Source: Symsagittifera roscoffensis
Taxonomy: Eukaryota > Xenacoelomorpha > Acoela > Convolutidae
Direction: 5' to 3'
DNA length: 64,000 nt
Assembly: GCF_963678635.1 (NCBI RefSeq)
Contig: NC_087066.1
Location: forward strand, 67,715,477-67,779,476
Shown piece after piece: positions 14,001-29,000 of this stretch. The notes beneath the pieces are model-generated. The model was not told the DNA's origin and searched no databases. It saw only the letters and a program-made list of their open reading frames with translations. Position 1 is the first letter of the stretch. Every line of letters begins with the position of its first letter. The translations under genes were made by a program, and so were the position numbers.

Positions 14001-17000
14001 AGCAATAGATAGGTATTCTAAGTTTCCATCGGTAAAAATCACTAAATCAACAGGGGAAAATCGTCGACGAATTTTCTTCGTTCATACATTGATATCCATG
14101 GAACACCCGAATCAATTCGAACCGATCAATTTTCTGGGTTTAAAGGTAAGACTATGCGAAAGTATTGTTCTGACAATAACATTGAACAAAAATTCTGTCC
14201 AGTTGGAGATCATCGCGGATGCGGTTTAGTGAAACGTACTATACAAACATTCAAAAGAAGATTGATGGAACTTCTGAAAGCTAACGCTAGGTGGAATCAA
14301 ACCAGACGCGATACATCTGCGAATGACTTACGACGTACGGTGGAGGAGACAAGTACAATTAACCCCGAGCTACAAAAAGAAATGTTGTACTCGTGGGAAC
14401 GTGGTTTTGTCGAAGATAAACCGGAAGATATCGTCAACCAACGTCAATGGTCACCCATTCTACTCAGAACAAATGAGGGGAGGAAAAGCGGAAAGGCTCT
14501 CACAAAGCCGTTGAAAGGAAAAGTCGTGGCAGAAACGCCCTCTAGTGTCAAAACAGCAGCGGGGTCCATATATCGGAAGAGTGACATTGCCAAGGCTAAG
14601 GTTGTTGTGCAGGACAAAAATAACCATAGATGTTCCCCAACAGGAGAGGAACCTAAAAAGAAGCAACAAAAACAATCACAACGGCAGCCCGATGATCAGG
14701 AGGAAGCTGAGAATAGTGGATCTGAAGAGGATTTATTGCTAGAGCAGCGAAGCATAGATCCAGTAGAGGCACAGCAAAAATTCCAAGACAGCCCAACAGT
14801 GGTCACGTCAAAAGATATTCTGCAAGGCGGTGGCTTGAATCTAGCGGTGAAAAGGGCCAAACCTAACATGGCCGCGCCCTTCACTAAAACATCGAAACCA
14901 AAAGGGGGCACAGGCGCGAAGGATTCTCAACCAACCAATCTACAGAATATGTGTGCTGCCGCGGCAGTCGAAGAAGAACCTCAGGCGTGTTCATCAAACT
15001 CAGCGGGAGCACCAAAATCGACTTCTACTCCTCACAGTAGTACAAAGAGTAAGAAAAAAATTTCACGCAATACATCTCCAGAAACAATCCTAGACACGTT
15101 TAACAGCAAAGATTTAACGGCAGCGGACTGGAACCGATTGGCTGATCAGGTGCTGGAGAGAGGAGTACAGCGTACGGCGGCAGATATATTGCACTCTAAA
15201 GAAAATGCGGAAGAGGGGGAAGAATCTAATAACCCTCCGGGGTTTTTGGACGAATCAGAAGTACAAGAAACATCTCTTCGAAAAAGCGGGAGGTCGAAAA
15301 AGGGTCCGATTAGATACGGGAATCCGATTAAACATTCGGTAAGGTCGATTTCATATCATAACGATCTCTTAGATTTAAATCAGGCCGCACTTGAAGTATA
15401 CCGAATCAAATTAGCAAATTTCAAATCCAATGCGTCGAATTCGGTGGAAACGAAGTTTGGACTACTAGAAAAACATCTCTTCAGAACAAAATTCGGCAGC
15501 GAGGCGCTCGACATCAATCGATCTTGGAACGATGAGTGGTGGGTCCCACTACAACTTGAGGAAGAGCACGAAGAAAAAGACGGAAAATGAGATCAAACCA
15601 ATTGCATTAGAATGATTCGAAGTCAACAAGAAAATAAAACTCCTTAAACTGAGTACTAAAATTCTTATTCAGTATTTATAAAATTTGATAAAGTATTATA
15701 AAATTTCATTGGCTGAGCGGGGTATGTGATACCGCAACTGCTACTGCATTTGCAGTAACCATATTGTGGCCTTGGCTCAGTTGTTCATATTGTTATTTAT
15801 AAATTATATTACCTTATTATGTAAATCAAGGTCAATAATTCGTGACCTTTATTGAGAGAAAAAAGAAAGATTGACTCTCAGATCTGTGGCTCGGTGCACA
15901 GTTGAACTCAGATAACAAAACCTATAAAAAACGACAATACGGTTTCAATCATTAAATTAACTCTTAGAAACCAAGTCTATTTTCATTATAATGCTCAGAG
16001 GTTCAGTCAGTTATCACAGGTTCTGATCGCACCCTTTTTGCTTCTGGGCATAATTTGACCAGGGAAAAAATGGTAGCAAACGCAAAATCAAAATGTTCTT
16101 TTTCCTTCAGAACAAATATCTTCAATCGTGTTGTTCAGAAAACCTGCAACAATGATTGAACCAAAAACAGAAGTTAAGCTCTTGTTTGCGCGTTTCAAGA
16201 CCAATTTTTCGATTTTTCTCTTTTATAATCAAACACTTTTCTCAATTATTACTTTTATAGACTACTATTGAAGAAAACTACAAAATAGACAAAAAAATAA
16301 CAGTCAATTGTTTGTGTACAGATGCAAAACAGTTTGTGTACAGTTTGTGCTGGTGAACTAGCAAGGGCACAACAACCAGTATCGGACCGATTTGTCTTAA
16401 CGATTTTCATTGCGCGCTTAGATCTATTTTGCCCTTTGGTTGTTTGTGCTATTTGTATGCCAAAAAAATTTTGAAATCTGCCACAATAAACTGGATTATT
16501 AAAATACTTTTATAAAAAATTAATTAATCCAAGGGCAAAGTTGTCGTTTTACATATAGACTAATTTTTTGTGACAAATTTTTATCAAATTTCAACATTTC
16601 TTTAAATTGGCCGTGAAGTACAGAGGAACATTCAGGGCTTTGAATTGATAAAAAACGGGTCTTTCTTGTTGTTCCGACTTTCGAAGAAAACAGAAAATTT
16701 TTATTTGGCGTGGCTTTTTATTCAGTCAACTTCCGGTGATCGAAATAGTTTTTAACAAAATGTTTCTCATAGCTGATTGGCAATGTTCTGGACTAAATTA
16801 TGCGTGCTTTGAAGAAAGTATTCGTAATGCTGAAACCGTAACGCGAATTTTTTATGCTCGGCAACTTATCCGCGGCGAAGTGCTGTTTGAATAAAACCAG
16901 CACAGTGAACGCTAAAATTTTTAAATAAGGTTGCTAATTGCATAAAAGCACAAAAAACAAGACAACTAAAATAAAAATTAAAAGAAAGATTGAATCGAAA

Positions 17001-20000
17001 ACCAGAAGCTATCACATCGTAATCATATATGTAGATTATAATGAGTTTGACCAGGGACAAAAAAATTGCCAAATGAAGGATGGAATATTTTTCCTTTTTC
17101 TTTCAAATGCAATAACGAAAATCGTTTCTTTTCTGAAGCCTGCAACCGTAATTGAACCAAAATTAGAAGATCAGCTTATAATTGAGCTTTTCCAGACGGA
17201 ATTTCGATATATTATTTTAGGTTTTACAATCAAATATCTTTTCCACTTATGGTTTTTGTAGGCTAATAGGGACGAAAATTAGAAATTGAAAAAATAAAGT
17301 TTTGATAATCATTTAATTTTAAAAACACATGGTGTATTTCAAAGCTGGCAAACTCATAAGTATATTTGATACAAGGAAAAGCAAAAGCATCGGCAAAAGA
17401 AAAAGAAAAAAGAAACGCTTTAAGTTTCATTTGGTTATTTGATCAATAAAAGATCAGAACGAGCCCAAAGCCAGTTTTCAAGTCGTTTTGAAAAACTCAG
17501 ATTGCAAAACTCAGTAGCCGGGAGGTATTTGCGCTTTAGCGCTCCGCGTCGATAACTGTCATTTGTTTGTGTAGGTGAATTACCAAGCGTACAACAACCA
17601 GTATCGGACCAAAATGTATTAACGATTTTCATTGAGCGCTTAGATCTTGGAGCTTTATACAAAAACAAACTCAATTTTGATATGTGTCATATTCAATTGT
17701 AATAACGAAACATTCTAAGAACAACTTAAATACTCCAAGGGCAAATTTGTCGTTTTAATTGTTTTAACTAATTGTTTTGTAGATAATTTTATCAATTTTC
17801 AGCCATTTTTAATTGTTGATTAGCTTTGCTTTTTAAATGTTCAAATTTTTTTTGTAAAAACAAAAAGAGAAAACAATTCGAGAACAAACTCAGATTTTTT
17901 TCTTTCAGTTCTAATTAAACAAATTTTAATGGCTGGTTTGTTTTGAGACACTTAACTTTGATTACAAAAGAACCAATCATGACTAGTGTCTGAACTAGGC
18001 GGACGACAATAAGTCAGAAATTATTTTTTAATACGAGGAACTTAAATACTTTGTTGATGAATCAGATGTTTTTGTGCGACAGCAAAAGAGCGCTATACGT
18101 AAAATTAATCGATAATTGTCAATCAACCGTTTCATCCGCGGGATGAGGAGAAGTAATGTGATAAAATTTTGGAAAAATATTTTACAGTAGAAACTTTGAG
18201 CAGTAGTTTGAAAGGTTACCATATATTACCGAGCAAACAAAAAAATGTTGGATGAAAAAATTGTGCCTTCAGTCTTAATCAACTTCACTTACTTCAATGA
18301 TGAGTTCGAAGCATGTAGGAACCATCGAAAACTTAAGTACGAGGACCACAAGCATCCACTGAATCGTAAAACTATTTAGGTGAAACAGTACTTGCATCCT
18401 TTGGATGTTTATGTAAAACTCTTGGCGGAGAAGAGAGGTTAGTGTAACAACTATTCATAAATGCGCTGTGTCATTTATTTGTTAAACGAGTACCGGAAGC
18501 CAGAAAACCAATAGTTGAGCAAATGAAAATCGAAAAACTCAAAAATCAAAAAATCCAACAGTTAAGCAAATGCAAAAAAGTGGTCAGCGTCCGTTTAACA
18601 AGGAAAAAGATGCAGTGCGTAAAAAGCAGCAACTGATTGGTGAAAACCAGAACAAAAATTTGCTTTGACTTCACCGGAAGAAATAAATGAACGAAATACT
18701 CAAATTACTAGTTATTGGTAAAAAAACAAATATCGAAATCATTTAAAAATAAAGGCAAGCTGAAAAAGTTTGGTGAAATTTTGTTTTAACTTTTTTTGTG
18801 ATTGAAAACTTTGATACAAAAGCAAAACCGTTAAAATTTTTTTTCTTTTTTTTGATTTACACAAAAATTTTTATAGCTTGGCTTTTCTGTAGTTGAAATT
18901 AATGCAACATGACCAACTAAGTGTTAACTTGTCAACAATTTCAACAAAGCTAAATTTTTAGTAGTTGCAATTTCCGCGGCTCCTAATTAAAAAAAATTAT
19001 AGACTTAAGTTGCTGAGGGCTCACCTGAACAAAGAAAGAATGCAAGGAGTGATTCAATGCGAAATGATACTCAAAGAGATACCTTAAGACAATTTTAGAT
19101 CAAATTTCAGATGAATGACTGGCTGCGGTCTGAAACTGAGCCAAATCTGATTGAGCAAAAGTGAAAAATTTTTGACACTGTCGAACACAGTATTCTGTTA
19201 GAAAAAGTTAAATAGAAAAACTAGTATGGACTTATAGGGCCACTGTTTCCTTTATTGAAATCGTGTTTAGCAAAAAAAAAACACAAAATCACAATAATCA
19301 GATTGGGGGAACACAATCAAAAAATAAATAAATGAAGTTTGGTGTCCCAGAAGGACCATTATTAGTCCCAATTCTATTCTTCTTAAATATATAATTGATA
19401 TAAAAAAAGCAACAGTCCTCAACAATTTAGTAACATGTTACTCCCTGCGGACGATAGAGTCATAAAAGCAGTCTCTTCCGTAAATAGTCTAAAAGCAGAT
19501 CACCATGAAGTGTCAAACGAAACTAAAGTTTTCTCAGCAGGCAATGAAATAACACTTAACACAGAAAAAACAAAAATATGTTTTTTTTATTACAAAAATC
19601 GGCGGTTAAACGTTTTACAGGTACATTAATTAAAGGCAAAAAAATGGAAGAACTCAAAAAATTTGATTATTTTGGAATTATTTTAGGTAAAATATTATTG
19701 TTTGAAACTCAAATACCTTTTTTTGGCCTATAAAAATTTTTTTGGCCAATTTTGGAATACACAATCGACGTGTATGCATCAACTGATAAAAAAAGGAAAA
19801 CCAAGAATTTTTACTGAAAAGTCGTACAAAAACCAATAATTACAAAAAAATTGAATCAATCTAACACATAATAGAACAAAATAGCGTTTATTACTACTTC
19901 TTTACTATTTTTACGCGTACTATCAAAAAAAAGTTTTTTTATCTGCTAGTGGATTATCTGCTGCGGAGTGAATGCCAATCCTAAATTTTACAAAAAGTAA

Positions 20001-23000
20001 TTAGTACTTTTACGCAACAAAAAATCCAACTAACAATTTGCGAGAGCTGTCGCAATACACATAAAATTTTAGTTGAAGCACTCAATTGCTGCTAGAACTC
20101 GTGTCTTCTTCGACAGTTTGATTTTTTGTTCACTAAACTTACAGAAATAGTACAAAATTATAATAACCCGGAACTAAACAACCATCAATTTTCAGACAAA
20201 TATATTCACACCATTAGTGACCAAATAGTTAAGCTGTTTTGTAGGTAAACTATAATTAAACTGAATTTGCCATCCTCATTGTTTTTCGACAATAGTTTGT
20301 AGAAGTTTTTTGTTCTGGATAACATTTATTTTCTACTTCTGCCAAACCATAAGATTTTTCCCCTTCCATTTTTGTGAGCAAGTTGGGCTCTCATTTCAAT
20401 TTTTTCTTACCCCTACCTACGAGCGTTTTCAAAAATCATTTTGATTCTCCCTCTGAGACATCTGAAAACAGGGTTTATTTAGTCTTATGGTGCTCTCCCA
20501 AGTGATGTTTTTGTGCAAGAATTCTTCATTTCTAATTCCGTAAATCAGCTGAAACTCACTTTCAATTTCATTTGTTTTTCTCAAATCTGATTAACCTGCC
20601 TCGTAAGCGTTACGGTATTCAACGTTTTAGTTGACCTCACTGAAGCATTGATTTTTTAAAACGTAGAGCTCTGTATCTATATCAGCCATTTTTTGTTCAT
20701 TTTTTGGTACATTTTTTTCACAATTGTACTCGAAGGCTAATTTCTAAATTATCGCGATTATTTTCTAGACTATCGCGGCCGTAGTGCGATATGTCCAGAC
20801 TATGTTCACTTGTATAAAACATCGTCCGGACCAAAAAGTTTTGATCGCAAAATAAAACGCGACCAAGAGGGATTAATCTGTGAAAGGGTTCATCTATCGC
20901 CATATCATGCCGTGAGGACCACTTTTTGGATCTAACTCGTAACTGACTCTGCAGAAAATGACACTCTGTTCGATGTAAAAAATAAACGACAGTTGCTCGT
21001 TTTCATCAATTATGCAACAATTATGCATTCAAGTTGCAGTTTTCCTCCATGGTCTGATTAATATTGGCTAGCTTGTTCAATTTTGATGATTGCTTACAAA
21101 TTATTCGATTCTGTTAGTCGGTAGGAATTCAAGGTTGGGACCAAGATCATATCCGCCCCTATAAGTTTACGGAACGGGTGCGAACTTGGCTTCAAATCAG
21201 AACTTTAAGCCGAACAAAACCGGATAACTTTCAACAGCATTTAAGCAAAACTTATTCAAACTAACAGTTGGAAGGTGTTTGAAGATTTTTGCTAGGAAAA
21301 TTTGGAACATCTTATCAAGTTCATTGCAGCTTATCACGGAAATTTCCTTTTAGAACTGCTGCTTTTCGTTGTGCTTTCAGGTTTTTTTTGGAAAGTATAG
21401 CAAATTCAACTTGCATTCACATCTCTCAAATACTGAATTGTGGTTTCTGAGATTTAGGTTTGAAAGGAATATTGTGAATCTAAAAAAGTTCATTTGAAAA
21501 CTTTGGTCTAACCGGCAAGCAGCATGCCCACTTCGGGAGAAAGGAACGCACCAAATCCCATAGAAAGCACATATGCCCACACACACATGATGAAAATCGT
21601 GAACACGAATGAGTTTTCTACAACAAAAACAACTCAAATAAACCCTAATAACAGGGCACTGTCGACGCATTATCAAATAAAGTGTGTTTTTGAGGATACT
21701 TTTATTTTTCACTTTTTATTTGAGGGTAGGACAACAATTTCAAGCCGCAAGAGTAACCGCATAACTGGCATTTGCCTAAAAAAGAATTTAGCAGCTCATT
21801 ACCCGCGTTTTATTCCTTCTCTCGTGCATCCCCGGGAGCGCAAAAAAGATTAAATTTTGTCCTTCATCAGACATGGTTGCAGCCAGACACTGTTTTATGG
21901 TTTTATCTGGTGGGGTGCAGATTTTAGACAGTTTTTGGAAAATTTTCTCCAAAAACCTTGTTTTTTAGCCGCTTTAGTGAAAGTTTTAGTGTCGGTCACC
22001 AAAAAAAGTGATGTCGTAAAATAGTGCCAAGGGAAGGGGAAACCTTCGGGTATTCAGGGGGTCGAATACATGAGCGGAGATGAACCATAAATCACTACTG
22101 GTTGCAGCATTCTGTTTAGGCTTTACAATTATCCAAAATTTTATCAGAAAAAAGGTTAGGGCACACGTGAATCAAGTAGAAAAATTAAAAAAAAAAGATA
22201 TTGGTTCAAAACAGGAGTCGAGTAACGGGGTGGGATAAGATACTCCCTCTTCTAAAAGATTCGACCACCTGAGCACCCAAAGGGTACCCTTTTGGCACTA
22301 TTCCACGGCACTCAATTTTAGGGCCCATCCTAGAGTGTTTATCAGATAAGCGCCAAGTAGCAGGTGTTTGGAAACCGCTAACGCTGGGGGGGCTGAGTAG
22401 GGGTAAGGGTACGAGCAAGGAGTAAATTTTTAAAAGTTAAAGAATTAACCCAACAATTATAAAACATTTTGAAAGCCTGTAAAACGTTCAAACTGTTTCA
22501 ACATGCCTGCAACATTCAAAACATTCACCATGTCTATAAAACATTTGAAAGCCTGTAAAAGGTTCAAACTGTTTCAGCATGCTTGCAACATTCAAAACAT
22601 TCACCATGTCTATAAAACTTTTTGAAAGCCTGTAAAACGTTCAAACTGTTTCAACATGCCTGCAACATTCAAAACATTCACCATGCATAAAACATTTTGA
22701 AAGCCTGTAAAACGTTCAAACTGTTTCAACATGCCTGCAACATTCAAAACATTCACCATGTCTATAAAACATTTGAAAGCCTGTAAAAGGTTCAAACTGT
22801 TTCAGCATGCCTGCAACATTCAAAACATTCACCATGTCTATAAAACTTTTTGAAAGCCTGTAAAACGTTCAAACTGTTTCAACATGCCTGCAACATTCAA
22901 AACATTCACCATGTCTATAAAACATTTTGAAAGCCTGTAAAACGTTCAAACTGTTTCAACATGCCTGCAACATTCAAAACATTCACCATGTCTATAAAAC

Positions 23001-26000
23001 ATTTTGAAAGCCTGTAAAATGTTCAAACTGTTTCAACATGCCTGCAACAATCAAAACTTTCACCATGTCTTTAAAACATTTGAAAGTCTGTAAAAGGTTC
23101 AAACTGTTTCAACATGCCTGCAACATTCAAAATGTTCACCATGTCTATAAGACATTTGAAAGCCTGTAAAAGGTTCAAATTGTTTCAACATGCCTGCAAT
23201 ATTCAAAACATTCACCATGTCTATAACACATTTGAAAGCCTGTAAAACGTTCAAACTGTTTCAACAAGCCTGCAACATTCAAAACATTCACCATGTCTAT
23301 AAAACATTTGAAAGCCTGTAAAACGTTCAAACTGTTTCAACATGCCTGCAGCATTCAAAACATTCACCATGTCTATAAAACATTTGAAAACCTGTAAAAT
23401 GTTCAAAGTGTTTCAACATGCCTGCAACATTCAAAACATTCACCATGTCTATAAAACATTTGAAAGCCTGTAAAACGTTCAAACTGTTTCAACATGCCTG
23501 CAACATTCAAAACATTCACCATGTCTATAAAACTTTTTGAAAGCCTGTAAAACGTTCAAACGGTTTCAACATGCCTGCAACATTCAAAACATTCACCATG
23601 TCTATAAAACATTTTGAAAGCCTGTAAAACGTTCAAACTGTTCCAACATGCCTGCAACATTCAAAACATTCACCATGTCTATAAAACATTTTGAAAGCCT
23701 GTAAAACGTTCAAACTGTTTCAACATGCCTGCAACAATCAAAACATTCACCATGTCTTTAAAACATTTGAAAGTCTGTAAAAGGTTCAATTTGTTTCAAC
23801 ATGCCTGCAATCTCCAAAACATTCACCATGTCTATAAAACATTTGAAAGCCTGTAAAACGTTCAAACTGTTTCAACATGCCTGCAACATTGAAAACATTC
23901 ACCATGTCTATAAAACATTTTGAAAGCCTGTAAAACGTTCAAACTATTTCAACATGCCTGCAACATTCAAAACATTCACCATGTCTATAAAACATTTTGA
24001 AATTCTGTAAAACGTTCAAACTGTTTCAACATGCCTGCAACATTCAAAACATTCACCATGTCTATAAAACATTTAATAGCCTGTAAAAGGTTCAAACTGG
24101 TTCAACATGCCTGCAACATTCGAAACATCAACCATGTCTATAAAACATTTGAAAGCCTGTAAAACGTTCAAACTGTTTCAACATGCGTGCAACATTCAAA
24201 ACATTCACCATGCATAAAACATTTTGAAAGCCTGTAAAACGTTCAAACTGTTTCAACATGCCTGCAACATTCAAAACATTCACCATGTCTGTAAAAACAT
24301 TTGAAAGCCTGTAAAAGGTTCAAACTGCTTCAACATGCCTGCAACATTCAAAACATTCACCATGTCTATAAAACATTTGAAAACCTGTAAAACGTTCAAA
24401 CTGTTTCAACATGCCTGCAACATTCAAAACATTCACCATGTCTATAAAAGATTTGAAAGCCTGTAAAACGTTCAAACTGCTTCAACATGCCTGCAACAAT
24501 CAAAACATTCACCATGCCTATAAAACAATTTAAAAGCCTGTAAAACGTTCAAACTGTTTCAACATGTCTGCAACATTCAAAACATTCACCATGTCTATAA
24601 AACATTTTGAAAACCTGTAAAACGTTCAAACTATTTCATCATGCCTGCAACAATCAAAACGTTCACCATGTCTATAAAACAAATGAAAACCTGTAAAACG
24701 TTCAAAGTGTTTCAACATGCCTGCAACATTCAAAACATTCACCATATCTATAAAACATTTTGAAAGCCTGTAAAACATTCAAACTGTTTCAACATGCCTG
24801 GAACAATCAAAACATTTACCATGTTTATAAAACATTTGAAAGCCTGTAAAACGTTCAAACTGTTTCAACATGCCTGCAACATTCAAAACATTCACCATGT
24901 CTATAAAACATTTTGAAAGCCTGTAAAACGTTCAAACTGTTTCAACATTCCTGCAACATTCAAAACATTTACCATGTCTATAAAACATTTGAAAGCCTGT
25001 AAGACTTTCAAACTGTTTCAACATGCCTGCAACATTCAAACCATTCACCGTGTCTATAAAACATTTTGAAAGCCTGTAAAACGTTCAAACTGTTTCAACA
25101 TGCCTGGAACAATCAAAACATTCACCATGACCATAAAAAATTTGAGAGCCTGTAAAACGTTCAAACTGTTTCAACATGCCTGCAACATTCAAAAAATTCA
25201 CCATGTCTATAAAACATTTTGAAAGCCTGTAAAACGTTCACACTGTTTCAACAGGCCTGGAACAATCAAAACATTCACCATATCTATAAAACATTTGAGA
25301 GCCTGTAAAACGTTCAAACTGTTTCAACATGCCTGCAACATTCAAAACATTTACCATGTCTGTAAAAGATTTGAAAGCCTGTAAAACGTTCAAGTTGTTT
25401 CAACATGCCTGCAACATTCAAAACATTCACCATGTCTATAAAACATTTGAAAGCCTGTAAAAGGTTCAAACTGTTTCAACATGCCTGCAACATTCAAAAC
25501 ATTTACCATGTCTATAAAACATTTGAAAGCCTGTAAAACGTTCAAACTGTTTCAGCATGCCTGCAACATTCAAAACATTCACCATGTCTATAAAACAATT
25601 TGAAAGCCTGTAAAACGTTCACACTGTTTCAACATGCCTGCGACATTCAAAACATTCATCATGTCTATAAAACATTTGAAAGCCTGTAAAAAGTTCAAAC
25701 TGTTTCAACATGCCTGCAACATTCAAAACATTTACCATGTCTATAAAACATTTGAAAGCCTGTAAAACGTTCAAACTGTTTCAGCACGCCTGCAACATTC
25801 AAAACATTCACCATGTCTATAAAAGATTTGAAAGCCTGTAAAACGTTCAAGTTGTTTCAACATGCCTGCAACATTCAAAACATTCACCATGTCTATAAAA
25901 CATTTGAAAGCCTGTAAAACGTTCACACTGTTTCAACATGCCTGGAATATTCAAAACATTCACCATGTCTATAAAACATTTGAGAGCCTGTAAAACGTTC

Positions 26001-29000
26001 AAACTGTTTCAACATGCCTGCAACATTCAAAACATTTACCATGTCTATAAAAGATTTGAAAGCCTGTAAAACGTTCAAGATGTTTCAACATGCCTGCAAC
26101 ATTCAAAACATTCACCATGTCTATAAAACATTTGAAAGCCTGTAAAACGTTCAAACTGTTTCAGCACGCCTGCAACATTCAAAACATTCACCATGTCTAT
26201 AAAACATTTGAAAGCCTGTAAAACGTTCAAACTGTTTCAACATGCCTGCAACATTCAAAACATTTACCATGTCTATAAAACATTTGAATGCCTGTAAAAC
26301 GTTCAAACTGTTTCAGCATGCCTGCAACATTCAAAACATTCACCATGTCTATAAAACATTTTGAAAGCCTGTAAAACGTTCACACTGTTTCAACATGCCT
26401 GGAACATTCAAAACATTCACCATGTCTATAAAAGATTTGAAAGCCTGTAAAACGTTCAAGCTGTTTCAACATGCCTGCAACATTCAAAACATTCACCATG
26501 TCTATGAAACATTTGAAAGGCTGTAAAACATTCAAACTGTTTCAACATGCCTGCAACATTCAAAACATTTACCATGTCTATAAAACATTTGAAAGCCTGT
26601 AAAACGTTCAAACTGTTTCAGCATGCCTGCAACATTCAAAACATTCATTTTGTCTATAAAACATTTTGAAAGCCTGTAAAACGTTCGCACTGTTTCAACA
26701 TGCCTGGAACATTCAAAACATTCACCATGTCTATAAAACATTTGAAAGCCTGGAAAACGTTCAAACTGTTTCAACATGCCTGCAACATTCAAAACATTCA
26801 CCATGTCTATAAAACAATTTGAAAGCCTGTAAAACGTTCAATTCAAACTGTTTCAACATGCCTGCAATATTCAAAACATTCACCATGTCTATTGAACATT
26901 TGAAAACCTGTACAACGTTCAAACTGTTTCAACATGCCTGCAACATTCAAAACATTCACCATGTCTATAAAACATTTTGAAAGTCTGTAAAACGTTCAAA
27001 CTATTTCAACATGCCTGCAACCTTCAAAACATTCACCATGTCTATAAAACATTTGAAAGCCTGTAAAAGGTTCAAACTGTTTCAACATGCCTGCAACATT
27101 CAGTATATTCACCATGTCTATAAAACATTTCGAAAGCCTGTAAAACGGTCAAACTGTTTCAACATGCCTGCAATATTCAAAACATTCACCAAGCCTATAA
27201 AACTTTTGAAAGCCTGTAAAAGGTTCAAACTGTTTCAACAAGCCTGCAACTTTCAAAACATTCACCATGTCTATAAAACATTTGAAAGCCTGTAAAAGTT
27301 TCAAACTGTTTCAGCATGCCTGTACATTCAAAACATTCGCCATGTCTATAAAACGTTTGAAAGCCTGTAACACGTTCAAACTGTTTCAACATGCCTGCAA
27401 CATTCAAAACATTCACCATGTCTATAAAACATTTGAAAGCCTGTAAAAGGTTCAAACTGTTTCAACATGCCTGCAACATTCAAAACATTCACCATGTCTA
27501 TAAAAGATTTGAAAGCCTGTAAAACGTTCAAGCTGTTTCAATATGCCTGCAACATTCAAAACATTCACCATGTCTATGAAACATTTGAAAGGCTGTAAAA
27601 CATTCAAACTGTTTCAACATGCCTGCAACATTCAAAACATTTACCATGTCTATAAAACATTTGAAAGCCTGAAAAACGTTCAAACTGTTTCAGCATGCCT
27701 GCAACATTCAAAACATTCATTTTGTCTATAAAACATTTTGAAAGCCTGTAAAACGTTCGCACTGTTTCAACATGCCTGGAACATTCAAAACATTCACCAT
27801 GTCTATAAAACATTCGAAAGCCTGGAAAACGTTCAAACTGTTTCAACATCCCTGCAACATTCAAAACATTCACCATGTCTATAAAACAATTTGAAAGCCT
27901 GTAAAACGTTCAATTCAAACTGTTTCAACATGCCTGCAACATTCAAAACATTCACCATGTCTATTGAACATTTGAAAACCTGTACAACGTTCAAACTGTT
28001 TCAACATGCCTGCAACATTCAAAACATTCACCATGTCTATAAAACATTTTGAAAGTCTGTAAAACGTTCAAACTATTTCAACATGCCTGCAACCTTCAAA
28101 ACATTCACCATGTCTATAAAACATTTGAAAGCCTGTAAAAGGTTCAAACTGTTTCAACATGCCTGCAACATTCAGTATATTCACCATGTCTATAAAACAT
28201 TTCGAAAGCATGTAAAACGGTCAAACTGTTTCAACATGCCTGCAATTTTCAAAACATTCACCAAGCCTATAAAACTTTTGAAAGCCTGTAAAAGGTTCAA
28301 ACTGTTTCAACAAGCCTGCAACATTCAAAACATTCACCATGTCTATAAAACATTTGAAAGCCTGTAAAAGTTTCAAACTGTTTCAGCATGCCTGCACATT
28401 CAAAACATTCGCCATGTCTATAAAACGTTTGAAAGCCTGTAACACGTTCAAACTGTTTCAACATGCCTGCAACATTCAAAACATTCACCATGTCTATAAA
28501 ACATTTGAAAGCTTGTAAAAGGTTCAAACTGTTTCAACATGCCTGCAACATTCAAAACATTCACCATGTCTATAAAACATTTGAAAGCCTGTAAAAAGTT
28601 CAAACTGTTTCAAAATGCCTGCAACATTCAGTATATTCACCATGTCTATAAAACATTTCGAAAGCCTGTAAAACGGTCAAACTGTTTCAACATGCCTGCA
28701 ATATTCAAAACATTCACCAAGTCTATAAAACTATTGAAAGCCTGTAAAAGGTTCAAACTGTTTCAACATGCCTGCAACATTCAAAACATTCACCATGTCT
28801 ATAAAACATTTGAAAGCCTGTAAAAGGTTCAAACTGTTTCAACATGCCTGCACATTCAAAACATTCGCCATGTCTATAAAACGTTTGAAAGCCTGTAACA
28901 CGTTCAAACTGTTTCAACATGCCTGCAACATTCAAAACATTCACCATGTCTATAAAACATTTGAAAGCCTGTAAAAGGTTCAAACTGTTTCAACATGCCT

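Larger units (their letters stand above)
12505..21512 (-). other. SLC9B intron 2
   Basis: 9-kb intron holding the Ty3/gypsy remnant and LTR (13.75-16.02 kb), two diverged copies of a direct repeat (about 16.04-16.56 and 17.05-17.77 kb, sharing CAACAACCAGTATCGGACC) and a non-LTR reverse transcriptase remnant. At 13361 a CAGGGGCGGATCTAGG string resembles a hAT terminus. The rest is AT-rich with nothing I can name. Confidence 0.65.

Noticed and set aside
18245-18440. Short plus-strand ORF with an internal TAG
   Set aside because: Only about 60 codons in total, no recognisable family, inside an intron full of element debris.
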